Source of the DNA: Nageia nagi
Taxonomy: Eukaryota; Pinophyta
DNA length: 64,000 bases
Assembly: GCA_050084985.1 (NCBI GenBank)
Contig: JBITNC010000002.1
Span: 18,476,001 to 18,540,000 of the forward strand
Direction: 5' to 3'
Numbering within the stretch: the first letter of the stretch is position 1; every line of letters starts with the position of its first letter. This document shows positions 46,965-58,010 of this stretch, one piece after another. Position numbers and translations under genes: made by a program. The notes beneath the pieces are model-generated. The model was not told the origin of the DNA and searched no databases. It worked only from the letters and a program-made list of their open reading frames with translations.

Positions 46965-47285
46965 AACATGCACATATGAGTTCCTCACATATGGATAACT
47001 GAATAGTGCCAAACAACACATAAGAGTCTCTCTCATATGGATAACTGAATAGTGCTAGAATAAAGCATGCACATACGAATTCCTCACATATGGATTACTA
47101 AACAGTACCAAAAGATACATAAGAGTTCCTCACATATGGATAACTAAACAGTGCAAGATAAGCCAAAAAATAGAGTATGCACATATGAGTTCTTCACATA
47201 TGGCTAATTTAATAATGCCAAAAGACACGTAAGAGTTCCTCACATATGGATAACTAAAGAGTGCAAGATAGGCCAAGTTATACAA
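46965..47285. repeat. Tandem repeat 'agttcctcacatatggataa' inside the LARD, about 6 copies
   Basis: The phrase 'gagttcctcacatatggata' with 'actgaatagtgccaa' recurs at roughly 50-70 bp intervals between 46977 and 47280. The unit alternates between versions with 'catgcacata' and 'acacataaga' leaders, so it is a higher-order repeat. Confidence 0.75.
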
Positions 47286-50200
47286 CAAGTTCCTCATGTA
47301 GAGCGAACCTACCATGAAGGGGTACAACAAAATCAACACGATACAACACACAATCAATGAAAGATGTATGTAACAATGCCACCAACAAAAGAGACTTGGA
47401 TTTAGTAATGTAACATAATCCATCAAAAATAGATCCATATTCCTAACATGGAAGTAAAAATAAAATGTAGATGAATAGAGCTGTAGTTGTTTCATCAAGA
47501 ACTTGCTTGGATTTGGAAAAGTCTACATATATATTACAATATTCAATAAAGAATTCAATAATAATTTAACCAATACTACCCTTCGAGGGACATGTCACCA
47601 ACCCTACTTCAAAATGGGGTTTGGTGAATAAAGGATGCATGGTTTTGGTGTAGGAATGTCCATTCCATATCAGAGTGGTTGATTTATAAGATTGTGGATC
47701 ACCTTCAATAGGACCCACAGAAGGTTGAGATGCTATGTCTTGTGGAATGTGAATACCAAAGTGTCAAAGGATATCCTTATATTGGAAGGCCCTTTGCTTC
47801 CAATTTTATTTTAATTATCACATTCTATAATGACTATAGCTTTCATTGCACCTAAGTTATGTCTCAAGCTCTTTGGTTTATAATTACCACATATTTTTCT
47901 TAGCTAGTAGTTTATTATGCTTAGCCAAGAGTTCATGGCAATGCTATATACATATAGCTTTCTCTTGTTGTAGTATATCATAACATTGGCCCATTATCTT
48001 CATCTTGACCTTTGTTACAGCCAGTTCCTGGTGAAGGTAGGCATTCTCTAAGTCTACCCATATGTTTGTTTCTATATCAAAACTCAGGGAAGAACTTCCC
48101 ATGTATGCAGTAAAATTCTCTATGGAAGTCATGATGATCAACCTATCATTCATGAGTAAAATATCCAATTTAATAGTCAAGAGGAGAGAGAAAAATAGCA
48201 TAATGATGACTTAATCATTATGTAACTTAGTGGTACTATCATTATTGCTATCCTAACATGACATGATGTGTATGACTTCACTCAATTAAATGAGTGGCAG
48301 GTAAGATATTTTATCATCGTAAATCCTTTTCTCTAGTTGTCATAATTATTATAGTTTGAATATATCAACTCATATATGTATTATAAATAGTTGTAAATGA
48401 CCCTCTCTTATCATTTGATGCTTTGCATTTATGATTTGAGCTATTATCTATCATGGATGTGTCTCAGTTTCATATCCTATCGAGCGATCTTCATGACAAC
48501 ATAGTGCATCATAGTGTTCATGCAACTTTAAAAAATTATGCTTTGATCGTGTCTAAGGTTTTAGTGCAATAATGATTAGTATTTTTGCAATTGTACCTAG
48601 ATGATCATTATGGAATTTGCATTATAGGATTTGCATGATTTTGCATCTCAATCAAGAGGATCATGTTCATTGATTATTTCACTTGCTTAGTAGGTCTGAT
48701 TGGACATGGTGTATAATGGTTTATACTCTGTTCAATCACTATCTATTGTAATTTGTATGCTACATTAGACTACCTTCCCTACATCCATAAGAGTATTTTG
48801 AACCACTCACTGTTGCATGGGTAGTTTGTCATCATGGGCTTCAATGGTCATTCACGTACTCTTTTTGCATTGCTTGGCAAGGTAGACATTGTATTTTATG
48901 CCATCAATTTTCATTTACTTATCACTTTTCATCTCTTTTACATCAATATCTTTTGGGATTGGACACATCTGATTTTAGCATGTCTAAAGATGATGCTAAT
49001 TCTTTGGATTCTAGTGACCATGTACTAGACTAGTATTAATCAAGCCATAAGCATCGCCCACTTGGGCTTGTCAGTGGAAATCTTTTCTACCATTGTAATA
49101 AAGTAAAGGGCAAGGTTACATTAGTTATTATGCTTGTATGATTGATATATTTTAATATTTCCATTTATGATCGATCAATGATCTAGTTAGTTTTGAATTT
49201 TATAAATTCATTATATTCTAGTTGATCATCATCATTTTCACTTGTGTATGAAACCTTCAAAGGGAGCTAATTCACTTTGTTAGTCATTATGGATATGACC
49301 ATTTTCCAAGGTCTACATGTGAATCTTCTCCAAGATGTTCTTTATCAATGTATTCAAGGTCGAGTCTTACAACATGTTTACACTGCACTGTAGATTACAG
49401 TGTGACAAAACCTAGTTTACATACAAGGTGATTGAAGTCTTTGTTGATGGGCCATCTACTTTATCCATCACTTGGAGGATGCCGAGTAGTTACACCTCAT
49501 ACTCACACTTATCTATCATCCAAACTAGACATGGAATATCATTCTTTATTATTCATGGATACCTTTTATCTTCCATTTTTTGCACTATGCATGACCTTTA
49601 AGGTTGCATCCTCATGAGGACTGTCACCCTTATACTGTTGTGCTTATAGTATGACGATAAGATCTTCATTGGGAGTCCATTTATGTTGCATGACTAATGC
49701 AAGAAGGGGATCAATGGGTGTACTACCTATTTTTCAACATTAGGTATCATTTTTTCCTGATTACTCATGCTACATTATTTAATATGCCTAGTTTTCCTAT
49801 CACAAATCTTAAGAATTCTAACTCTAACTTTTCTGATCATACTTCTACTTAGTTTGACTATCCACTTGGGCATGTGAGTGGAACTTTTTAAAAATATTAT
49901 TTTTGTTTCTATCTTGTATTAATCATTTATTGGATAAAGTTTCAAGTTCTCAAGATAAGTTGCAAATACAATAATTTTAATTTAAGGACATCATAAACAA
50001 TGATGCATATAAAATAGAATAATGCTAGTAAATAAGGATGAGCAAACCCTTATGCTTGTAGAACAAATCACCATAGCACAAATAAAAAAACACCATTGAA
50101 TATAGAGTGACATGGTTGAGGCTTGTTGTCTTTTCTAAAATTAGGCCTTCACCTAGATGCCCACACAAGAGGAGCCCAGGTCCTAACAATCCTTAACTAG

Positions 50201-52370
50201 TTCCCTTTGGGCAGTAATATACTCTCATAAGGAGGTGTACCAGCTATTTTTCAAGGTTATAATATTTATTGGATCGACCAAATTATTAATCTTGATTAGT
50301 TTTCAAGTTATTTTCTTAGGTTATCAGGATAATCCCTAAATGGATGTGTGGATATGTGGTATCACTACACACATACTTGTCCATCTATTGGAGTTAAATC
50401 CAGACCAACAGAAGACTTAGGGGTAATTAAGTAGTACAAACTTTTCAATACTTGGATCATCAGACTTAAAGGCTCCAGTCCACCTATCCTCACTTCATGG
50501 CTTCCCAAACAAGTCATATTGCAAAATCTACGTGTGAATGTATTCATTTTAGGGGGTATTTTATTTCAATATTTGCATAAGTATAAAAAATAAGTATAAA
50601 CATCATCCATTCAATAACTCAAAAACTTAAGTGTCCAATGGGTTTTGTTTACTAACACCTAAAGGATATCTTTACATCACTCTTTATTTTGCATAAGTTC
50701 ATTAACTTTGCACAAGAGCATACATCAATCCCATAAGTATAAGTATGCATCATTAACTTAAAGAAGTATGCATTAATCTAAAAATTAAGCATGTATTATC
50801 TTTTCATAAGAACTAGAATTTAAGAGGCATAATCATGCATGTTTTAAGTCATAAGCATGCATCTTCAAAAATTTTAAGTCATAAGCATGCATTGTTGACT
50901 TAAAAATATTTAACTTAAATTTTAAGTCCTTAATTTTTTAGCATCAAAAAATAAACTTTTAAGTAAAGCATGCATTGTTGACTTAAAAGTATTATTGCTT
51001 AAAAATATTATTGGTTTAAAAATTAAACATAATAAGTAAAATACTCATAGTTGCCCCCTTTTTTACTTAGCAAATAAGATCTATAAAAAAAAAGGAGAAA
51101 AAAATGATAGCATAGCATGAACCATAGGGATGCATTCATTATAGGGTGCATTCATCTTAATATTTTTAAGTAAAAATATCAAAAAATTCCTCCCCCTATT
51201 GTTTACTTAAAAAAATTTTGGAACAATATGATCCCTTTAAGAGATACATAGGTAAAAAAATGCTAATGGGTAGACATAATATGTAATAAAAAAATGCAAA
51301 AAGTGAAGTCAAATATGTATCATATCTGCCCTCTTTGACTTAAAAACATAAGATTCCTTAAAAAATATTAGGATGGAAAATGAAAGTAGCATTAAAAAAA
51401 ATGTACAAGGTAGGTAAGCATGAAAAAAATTACAGCCAATGGAGGTTGGGTGAAGAAAACGATGAAGAAGTCAAAGAAGCCTGGTGATAAGTGACAAAAA
51501 AGCATAGCGTGTTCACTAGGAGACACTCAATGCAAGGGAGCTTAACCCTTTGGTGTCTATTGGCTCTCACCCACTTTCTAGAAATCGCCATGCCTACTAA
51601 AAATTAGGTTTAAATAGTTACTCGATTATACTAGAATAAAATCATTCCTTAGTCTCTAAGCAATATTTGTATCTATGATCTAATGTTCAGATCTGAAGTG
51701 TGTTTAAGATAAAATAACTTTTCTTGAGTGTTTGACAGGTACAAGTAATTATGTCTGTGTCTAGAATGGGATAACAATTTTAGCTAGAGTTGGTAGAGGC
51801 ATGAAAAATGTTCTACACAAAGTGGTAATTGCTTAAATCCAATAGATTGGAATGGTCATTAGTAAGAAGATAAGGCATGATCAAGGTAAGCACCAGGAAG
51901 GAGTATAGCAAACTAAGTCGCTTGACTACGATGTATACAAGAGGGATAAAACATGGCTTAAACACTATGATGGGGGTTTACAATAAGTTCTAGAGAGCAT
52001 TTAGAGGCCATGCTATTACGATTGGAGAGGCAGAGAAGGGAGGCTAAACCTTGAAACCTCATGGTTAATGACATGCCTAGATGTTGATATGGAGGCACTA
52101 TTGTATGGGGAAGATAGGATTGAAATTTCATCGAGGCATGTTTGGTATCATATGTACTGTGCATTGACTCATTTATGTTGTACATTGAGAACTAAGCATG
52201 GCTAGCTGGAAGAGATTCGTAGCGATGAATATGACTAAGCGGAGAAGAGAAACAATGGATATGGAGATCAGGCTATGAGGGTTGAAAGAGGAGAGGTCAC
52301 CACCATCAAAAATAATATATTTTGTTTGATGTTTGTGTGTAAATAAAATAAAAAATTAGAGGCTACCCAT
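47286..52370. other. LARD interior, noncoding
   Basis: No retrotransposon domain was found in either strand over 5 kb. Local repeats of 'aagtcataagcatgcattgt' with 'tgacttaaaa' lie at 50700-51000. Open frames of 60-85 codons are near the background expected in such AT-rich DNA. Confidence 0.55.
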
Positions 52371-52377
52371 ACAAAGC

Positions 52378-52507
52378 ATATATATATATATATATGTATA
52401 TGTATATGTATATGTATATATATACATATACATATATATACATATATATATATATATATGTATATGTATATATATAATATATATATGTATATACATATAT
52501 ATATACC

Positions 52508-52562
<55 letters not shown>
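52378..52562. repeat. Compound microsatellite (TA/TG-rich) then (AC)n
   Basis: About 130 bases of TA with interspersed TG/CA (52378-52506) run into about 26 uninterrupted AC units (52511-52562). The long Val/Cys and Tyr/Ile minus-strand open frames here are microsatellite artefacts. Confidence 0.95.
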
Positions 52563-52567
<5 letters not shown>

Positions 52568-53125
52568 ACAACATGTTTATGTGAAGTCAGTTTATATATT
52601 TGTAATTTGTATAAATAGATCACAACTATGAAAAAACAAATATCTCCTCCTTAATAATAGAATATAAAATCTCAATAAAATATATCAATATGATAAGCAA
52701 AACAAAATTGCAATTGTCATATACTCAACTGTAATATAAAATTAAAGGTATGCAAAATATGGTAATATAATGGGTAATTTCAAGATTACCAATTTTAAAA
52801 AATATGTTGCTATAAAATATTTGTATGTAAATTTGAAAGGAATATATATATATACACACACACACTCAACTTTTGATAATAAAAACCTTCAAAAATAATG
52901 AAATCTATGCAAAAATTATAGCAATATGATAGGAATACTAACAATAATACATGTTAGTATGCAACAAAAATATATTGTTATGTTAAGTAAATCAAGATTT
53001 AGAGAAGTAAGATTATACTTTAAATCACTTTTACCTCTCAATGGAGTGAAGGATAAAAAATAAGAACCTCCAAGATGAATATGTAGAGCCTCAACTCCAA
53101 GGATGTGAAGAGGGGCCTTCAAGTT

Positions 53126-53137
53126 GCTCTGATACCA
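53126..53137 (-). other. LARD primer-binding site
   Basis: The plus strand reads gctctgatacca, which is TGGTATCAGAGC on the element strand. This is the standard plant site complementary to the initiator-Met tRNA 3' end, three bases after the 5' LTR. Confidence 0.88.
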
Positions 53138-53140
53138 ATT

Positions 53141-53611
53141 TGAAGGAACTAACACTAACAATATAATTTTTAAACTACCAAGATCACATAAAAGCTCACA
53201 ATTACATCCAACAAATACACAAAGTAATCTCACAACACAAGATGTAAAGTGGTTCCTCCAACTAGGTGTACATCCACTAACTAGATCTTTACTTCTCTCA
53301 TAACTCTCTTACAATTCTTCTAATCTCAACTCCTACACTTCTATCCTATAACATATTCTTACTCCACAACTGGTATATCATTACAAAGAGGGAGCCTTCT
53401 ATTTATAGGACAAAATCCCTCTTTGGATGACCTAAGCATGACATGTACATCTTTGACCCAAGGGGCATGCTCATGATTTGGAGTGTAGGATAAGTTACAT
53501 TATTATATTCACTAAAATACTTAAAGTATCAAATAATACCCTTAAGTATTAGTGAATTTACATATAATATTTAATACATCTATTTACAATAATGCATTAT
53601 ACATTCCAACA
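53141..53611 (-). repeat. 5' LTR of the LARD-like element
   Basis: Direct copy of 45128-45603. On the element strand it runs TGTTGGAATG...GTTCCTTCA. Confidence 0.9.
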
Positions 53612-53616
53612 ACTTA

Positions 53617-53810
53617 CACTAGCTTTAGTGCTATACATGACGTTAATGCTGGGGTATATTTGTAGGTCCTTGTTGGGTGGACAAATAAAGAACCATCATC
53701 ATTTTGAATACTTCTACTAGCATTGATGCTACACATAGCATTCATGCTAGGGTATATTTGTAGGTCCTTGTTGGGTGGGAAAATCAATAACCATCACCTT
53801 TTTTATGACA
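53617..53810. repeat. Tandem repeat of about 105 bp flanking the LARD
   Basis: Two copies of 'gggtatatttgtaggtcctt' with 'gttgggtgg' and a preceding 'agcattgatgctacacat' stretch lie at about 53625-53700 and 53715-53800. A related unit is at 45060-45122 on the other side of the element. Confidence 0.65.
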
Positions 53811-54689
53811 TCCATAAATGGGGCATATTTTTGCCATCATAATGATGTGCATTCATGAATAGGGTATCTGTCTACTTTCATGATAATGTGACTTTCGTAT
53901 GTTATAATCGTATTTTTTGGTTGGATATAAACTAACCATCACCGTGATTACTATATATGATTGTATTTTTGCATCTATGAATAGGGCATTAGGTCTTACT
54001 ACGATGATATATTTATGAATAGAGTTCTTTTTACTTCCATGATGATGTGTATTCATATTATATTAATCTCATCCTTGTTTTTTATTGCTATATATTTTGA
54101 GATAGAATGTTATTGCATAAGTCCATGAATGGGATGCTTAGTTCTACTATGGTGATTTTTATCTATGAATAGGGAATTCAGTATTTCCATGATGATGTTA
54201 TGTATGTGCATATGGGTGCATGCAAGAAGTTAGGTCCACTAAAAGTGGAAATGAGCAGACTCAAAAAATATTTCGAATAGAATGGGATCCTTTGTTGTAA
54301 AAATTAGGATGCCATTTTGTTTTAGGTTACAAAGCCAAAATAAAAATGGGATCCCATTTCGAAAAACTACAAATTAATGCAAAACAGGATCTTGTTCCTT
54401 TTCACATGGATATGTAGTACTTTAAATAATGGGATTCTGGTATATAATGAGATCCTATTCGTATCGATATTATTTTTTATAACATGATCCTGTTTCAAAT
54501 TTAAAATTCACTTCCCTTAGAATTTTCCTTATATTTTAGTTTGGGAGAGGCATGGTGAGCCAACCCTTAGCCCTGGATATGCACATACAAGTTCCTATCA
54601 ATGGCAATGGAAAAAAAATCAACTTTTAAAGTATACTTGATAATCTTTTTTATAGAATTATTTTATGAAATTAAAACCCATTATAGATG

Positions 54690-54690
<1 letters not shown>
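53811..54690. other. Intergenic DNA with GATC-rich words
   Basis: Repeated 'atgaatagggcat' and 'catgatgatgtgtattcat' words occur at 53840-54200. A block of gggatcc / ggatct words lies at 54280-54500, resembling the block before the hairpins at 12950-13145. No gene was recognised. Confidence 0.5.

Positions 54691-54693
<3 letters not shown>

Positions 54694-54748
<55 letters not shown>
54694..54748. repeat. (AT)n microsatellite
   Basis: About 27 uninterrupted AT units. Confidence 0.95.
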
Positions 54749-54749
<1 letters not shown>

Positions 54750-54769
54750 CAATTGAATTATGTTTTCTA

Positions 54770-55390
54770 TTTTTCAATTAATTTTCAATCAAATTTGTCC
54801 ATAAGCTTGAAAAAGTAGGTTGTATTATTTTTTTTTAAAATTTTTTATTTTTTAGAATCATGAAATAAAATTATATGATAACATTCTACACATAATTATC
54901 TACTAATGTTTTTTTTCTAAAAAGGGATAAGTTTAAGTCAAGTTATGCTAGCCCAACAAAAGCACTATTACAAAATGTAATTAAGAGCAATATTAATTAA
55001 TAAAAAAATATTTCATTAAAAAATTATGAAAAATATTCTCAACATTCTTCAATGTCTTAACTATATTATTATAAAAGGATTTTAAAAAATATTTTAATTT
55101 AGGTCAAATTATGTGGGCCCAATAATTATTAGTATGATTCTTAAATAATAAATTTTAAATAGTGGATTTTATACATGCTTATAAAAATTTAATTTCTATC
55201 ATATGGGTATTGGAATATTTACATATTTGAAAACTAAACTTGGAGCACTACATTTTTGCTAAAGTGACCCCTTTAAGATTCCATCTCTAAGTGCTTCAAA
55301 TTTTGAGATCAATTGTGACCAGACTGAAAAAAACAAAAAAACCATCAACTTTTTGGCCATAAAGTGGACCCATCTTCTTGTACTTACCCA
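54770..55390 (+). repeat. Dispersed repeat, copy B
   Basis: Collinear with 13380-14010 in direct orientation (landmarks listed there). It lies about 41 kb from copy A and is not interrupted here. The open frame at 55353-55583 begins in its right edge and is not protein-like beyond it. Confidence 0.7.
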
Positions 55391-55689
55391 TATTATGTTG
55401 ATTATTGCTCTTATTATTATTACTATATTTTTAAGAGATGATCACATGTATGTTTTAGATAATGATGCTTTTTGTCTCTTTGTTGACATATCATTCTTTA
55501 CAATTGATTATTTTGGCTTCTTAAATATTTCATCTCTTCACAATCAATGCAAAGAGGTGGCAACAAATATCATCAAACATTGATGATCTGAGAGCTTTAC
55601 AAGAAGAGCATGAGAGTATTATTATTTTTTCTCCTTTTCTTTTTCCTTTGCAAACATAATTACATTTCATTTCATTAAATTTGCAAAGG

Positions 55690-56330
55690 GGGGTATCTGG
55701 TAACACTTAATTTTATCTACACTTCATTTAGATATATAAATGAGCCTATAAATAGCGATGTTCCATAGGAATGTAAGGGAAGATAGAATGAAAGAACTTG
55801 ATTTCTTATGAAATCAATTATTCAAGTCATAAATAAGTGCTTTGAATACTAGTGTGTACTAAGAATTTGTAGTTATTGAAAACCATTGCAATATACTCAT
55901 ACTTTATCATTTTAAAGTAAGGAGTGTTATAGAATTTGTATTAATATTATAATAAGGCTCTCCGTTAGCGAGACTAAAGGATAATAGGCATATTAGGTAT
56001 GGTTATCAAGTTAAGACTTCATATATTGGTATTATTGATAGTAGAATTAGGTTTATTACTTTCATAAATTTATGTGAATATGATGTAATATATTATTATT
56101 TTTATTTATGTTGCAAGATTGAAATATATTCATTTATATTTTATGAGATATAATTGTATGATACTTGCAATTTTTATTTTGAGAATACATCTTGCTCATT
56201 ATTATCTTCTTCATAGTTTTAATCCTAGAGTTTTTATATTTATCCCCATTATGAATTCACTTATGTTCGTTAAGAAAATCTATTTCAACTTTTAACCTAA
56301 CACTTCTAGTAAGATACACTTGATTCGTAG
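55690..56330 (+). mobile_element. Possible LTR fragment after a polypurine tract
   Basis: The run gcaaaggggggta at 55684-55696 resembles a Gypsy polypurine tract. It is followed by 'tctggtaacacttaa', then a TATA-like 'gcctataaatagcgatg' at about 55744-55760. No partner LTR or target duplication was found and the right end is a guess. Confidence 0.3.
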
Positions 56331-57009
56331 GTCTTTTACACATCTAAAACCCTAAGTTTTATATGTAAAAAAAGGGTTTTCATATAATTTGATAGATAAT
56401 GTAAGCACCAAAAATAGAATTATAACGACAAATTTGAATACACTAAAATAAGTGAAACTATAATTAATAAAAGTTACGCCACAAATTTAGAAAATTGAGA
56501 TCCACCAAAATATATTTAATGAAAATTGACTAATTAATAAAAATTTAACTAATTAACACAACATAATATGATGATAAAAAGAATCAAGATGATATAGAAT
56601 TGATTGATAACAAAATAAAAGAAGAAGTACAATATATAAAATATATGAAGGATATATCTTTTTGATTTGAAGATATTGTATTTACAAAATATACTAGATT
56701 CATAGAAGCTTTGTAGCATTTTACGAAAAGGTGAGTGAAGTTGACGTCTTTTGCCCGCCCTACTCATTTAGTATTAAAGAATACTAGTGATGAATCACTT
56801 TAACTTTCTCCTCTGGTTTCTTGTCTTGTTCACATACTGTAGCTGACGAAACCACTTTGACTATAAACAGAAGCGTAAATTAATCGAAGAACGGACACAT
56901 ACTAATTAAGTAGAACGTCATTAGTAGCTACAACAACGCATATTAATCAAAATCAGCAGCAAGAAATAGAGTGCCGAGTTATCAAACGTGTGTTTAAAGT
57001 ATTGATGGT

Positions 57010-57165
57010 CAGCAAAACTATGCTACAGCTAACCGCGGAGTTATAATTCCATACGCATCTGGGTTGAGCAGCTTCAGTGTGGATTTATCTGGAACATTCT
57101 TACTCCTAACTAATTCTTAGAGTGTCGGAATCATCACGTTATGCAGGCGAACGCAATCCATTGAA
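57010..57165 (-). pseudogene. Short unrecognised coding-like segment
   Basis: In a pocket with more G+C than its surroundings (about 56780-57165), the minus strand reads from an ATG at about 57162: 'MDCVRLHNVMIPTL', a stop, then 'ELVRSKNVPDKSTLKLLNPD' and 'AYGIITPRLAVA'. Then a stop follows. It reads like the N-terminus of a real protein with one disabling stop. I do not recognise the family. It may be a first-exon relic of a lost gene or chance. Confidence 0.3.
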
Positions 57166-57465
57166 ATATGCAGTAATGCATTGCAAATATATGTAAAATA
57201 AAAGTTTAAGATTTTGTTTGAATTTTTTATGTTGATTTTTTAATTTTCTTTAGATCTTTCTTATTCAGATGTTCAATATTGTTCTTAAGTTATTAAATTT
57301 CGTTGACGGTGGGTTTTGTAAAATACAACTTGAAAAATGTATTCTTTTGATGAGTAATCAACTCTTAAATTCATTGTCTAACTAGTAAAAACAAAAATTA
57401 CATTAAGAAATATATAACAATAAAAGTGTTATTGAATATCACAAGGAGGTAAGTGGTTGAGTAAG

Positions 57466-58010
57466 GGGGTGACATCTTAGAAAAGGTCATCATAGTTTCT
57501 AGATGTATTATGGTATTAATTTGAACTCCTCATGTAATAGGTTATTTCTAACCTTCAATCAAATTTGTTCATATATTTTGGATGTACATCCTATATACTT
57601 TGAATGTATATACTTTAAATCAAGGTTAAAGTCAGCCAGATTCAAACACCCATTACCAATCTAAGCTTGTTGCAACACTTTTCAGCTATTTTTGTATGGA
57701 GTCCAAAAATAATATATGCCTAGATTATATCTTGAATTTGGTTGGAGGATAACCTTTTCCCCATGTAATAATGTAGTAACGAATCAAGGAATAGTATTAC
57801 ATTTTCTAGGAAGATAATAGTAGTTTCTAGAGACTTATTATGACCACTTGTTACTTTTGTGACCTATAAATAAGGAAAACATGTAATATATTTATGCAAG
57901 AAAAATGCCTCATAGGAGTTGAAAGAATATGTTAAAGTTTTTGACAAGTCAATAAGAATGATAGGATGGTAAGAATGGAGATCATAGACTCTTCAATCGC
58001 TTTAGCTCTT
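57466..58010 (+). mobile_element. Possible LTR fragment (Copia-like)
   Basis: The run gagtaaggggg ends at about 57466 and is followed by 'tgacatcttagaaaaggtca'. A TATA-like 'gacctataaataaggaaaac' sits 400 bases later, as in an LTR with its upstream polypurine tract. There is no partner copy in the window. Confidence 0.35.

Larger units (their letters stand above)
45128..53611 (-). mobile_element. Structurally complete non-autonomous LTR retrotransposon (LARD-like)
   Basis: Two direct LTRs (476 and 471 bp) are flanked by perfect 5-bp target duplications, actta at 45123-45127 and 53612-53616. The element is oriented leftward. On the minus strand the first LTR starts TGTTGGAATG and ends TTCCTTCA. 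It is followed 3 bases later by TGGTATCAGAGC (53126-53137), an exact plant initiator-Met primer site. The other end has a purine tract aagggggag next to the second LTR. The 7.5-kb interior shows no gag, protease, RT, RNase H or integrase in any frame and holds minisatellites and microsatellites instead. Such elements move using proteins from a relative, probably Copia judging by the primer site and the termini. LTRs differ by about 6-7% by eye. Confidence 0.88.

Noticed and set aside
52268-52574. Two long minus-strand open frames rich in Cys/Val and Tyr/Ile
   Set aside because: They are translations of the TA and AC microsatellite and have no protein-like content outside it.
45128-53611. Reading the LARD as an ordinary Copia or Gypsy element with hidden gag-pol
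   Set aside because: No RT, integrase, RNase H or protease motif was seen on either strand over the 7.5-kb interior, although such motifs are still easy to see in the older elements nearby.
55353-55583. 76-codon hydrophobic open frame, a possible small membrane protein
   Set aside because: It begins inside the dispersed repeat, has AT-driven Ile/Leu/Phe content, and copy A of the repeat does not keep the frame.
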